Source: Algoriphagus machipongonensis
GTDB lineage: Bacteria; Bacteroidota; Bacteroidia; Cytophagales; Cyclobacteriaceae
NCBI RefSeq assembly: GCF_000166275.1
Contig: NZ_CM001023.1
Location: forward strand, 4,508,501 to 4,572,500
Length of the DNA stretch: 64,000 nt
Reading direction: 5' to 3'
Part shown: positions 63,492 through 64,000 of the stretch, piece after piece
Layout of the letters: the number at the start of each line of letters is the position of its first letter
How positions within the stretch are numbered: the first letter of the stretch is position 1
Position numbers and translations under genes: made by a program
Notes under the pieces: generated by a model
Seen by the model: only the letters and a program-made list of their open reading frames with translations
Databases searched by the model: none
What the model was told of the DNA's origin: nothing

Positions 63492-64000
63492 TTATAAAAA
63501 AACTTGCTTTAGAACCTCAGAATCAATCACATGACCGCCAGAAAAAGTTATTTTTTTAATTGGTTTCCCTAAATCTTTTATCAAAATATTCTGCTTTTCA
63601 AGACTTTCGGGTTTAATAAACTCATCTTCGTCTCCCAAGACGAGCGTAAAATCAGTTTCCGAAAACTTCTTTTTACTATCCTCAATAAGCAAATCATGAG
63701 CAAATCCTCCTGCCCACAAAACCAACTGATCAACTTTTCCAGTCCACCTACTCGCCCAGCGAGTTGCAGTGGCTCCACCTTGAGAAAATCCTAATACGTT
63801 GATTTTGGGGGTTGATTTATACCCCTCCAAAATAGAACCTATTAATTCATCTAAAAACCTGTGATTGTTCTCTATAGCCAACTCACGTTCATGGCTCGTC
63901 ATCCAATTTGCTCCAACCCTCCCTTTAAAATCTTTCAAGTATCCATAATTGGTCCCTTCGGGAGCAATGAATAGTCTTTTATCTCCATCAAAAGGAATGA
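63492..64000 (-). CDS. Alpha/beta hydrolase, carboxylesterase/phospholipase-like (N-terminus beyond window)
   Basis: Serine esterase cut by the right edge: the frame runs open from the stop to position 64000 and no start codon is needed inside. The catalytic triad is visible: Ser in VLGFSQGGATATRWA (GFSQGG), Asp in LVLGDEDEFI and His in FSGGHVIDSE, as in the YpfH/carboxylesterase-2 family. The visible segment IPFDGDKRLFIAPEGTNYG matches the usual beginning of such enzymes. No signal peptide can be judged. The 3' end of the gene is complete; only the first residues are missing. Confidence 0.88.
   Translation of the reverse strand, partial: IPFDGDKRLFIAPEGTNYGYLKDFKGRVGANWMTSHERELAIENNHRFLDELIGSILEGYKSTPKINVLGFSQGGATATRWASRWTGKVDQLVLWAGGFAHDLLIEDSKKKFSETDFTLVLGDEDEFIKPESLEKQNILIKDLGKPIKKITFSGGHVIDSEVLKQVFL

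Overview
The window is a stretch of a Bacteroidota chromosome, most likely Cytophagales and probably an Algoriphagus/Cyclobacteriaceae-type bacterium. This is inferred from gene content: a bacillithiol-type glycosyltransferase (BshA) and a YpdA-type reductase, FecI/FecR-type sigma and anti-sigma factors with STN/carboxypeptidase-regulatory domains, a TonB-dependent receptor, Bacteroidota-type -7 boxes (TAnnTTTG), GH3-serine hydrolase fusions, VPS10/BNR-repeat exoproteins and an AT-rich base composition. No tRNA, rRNA, CRISPR array, transposase or prophage gene was seen.

Layout. Positions 1-10.8 kb, minus strand: the division and cell wall (dcw) cluster mraZ-rsmH-ftsL-ftsI-murE-mraY-murD-ftsW-murG-murC (murC runs off the left edge), tightly packed with ATGA/GTGA overlaps. 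Its promoter carries three tandem 10-bp MraZ boxes. At 11.2-13.8 kb lies a BlaI-type repressor with an M56 (BlaR1-like) membrane peptidase whose tail holds seven exact-length 18-residue repeats; its promoter is studded with three identical-format TACGA-N6-TCGTA operators. At 13.9-19.4 kb are an Old Yellow Enzyme, an NRDE protein, a YpdA-like reductase, a propeller lipoprotein, an RluA-type pseudouridine synthase and a histidine-phosphatase lipoprotein. At 19.4-24.2 kb is a complete glycerol-catabolism locus (glpR divergent from glpD-glpK-glpF). At 24.2-33.0 kb are an acyl-CoA dehydrogenase, an exported alpha/beta hydrolase, a large BNR-repeat exoprotein, a heparinase II/III-like polysaccharide lyase and a methyltransferase with an export signal.

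Positions 33.2-40.2 kb form the most unusual block: an ECF sigma factor and FecR-like anti-sigma factor followed by a protein that joins an STN signalling domain to 16-residue LA_2272-type surface repeats, a paralogue carrying only the repeats, and a TonB-dependent receptor broken by a one-base shift in an A7 run. I read this as a candidate cell-surface signalling system in which the repeat protein, rather than a TonB receptor, carries the signalling domain.

Positions 40.2-64 kb are mostly housekeeping and accessory metabolism: an acyl-CoA ligase, a PQQ dehydrogenase with an embedded cytochrome c, an NAD(P)-binding epimerase-like protein, a fatty-acid hydroxylase, bshA, an APC permease, a GH3/serine-hydrolase fusion, mutL, two tandem rhomboids, rlmN, a nitrilase, a SRPBCC protein, a membrane permease, an M1 peptidase, a DUF308 protein, a GNAT acetyltransferase, a UPF0158-like acidic protein and an esterase cut by the right edge.

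Functional threads: cell wall synthesis (dcw) and probable wall-fragment recycling (the GH3 fusion), a BlaI/M56 envelope sensor, bacillithiol redox chemistry (bshA with the YpdA-like gene), glycerol use, and TonB/sigma surface sensing.
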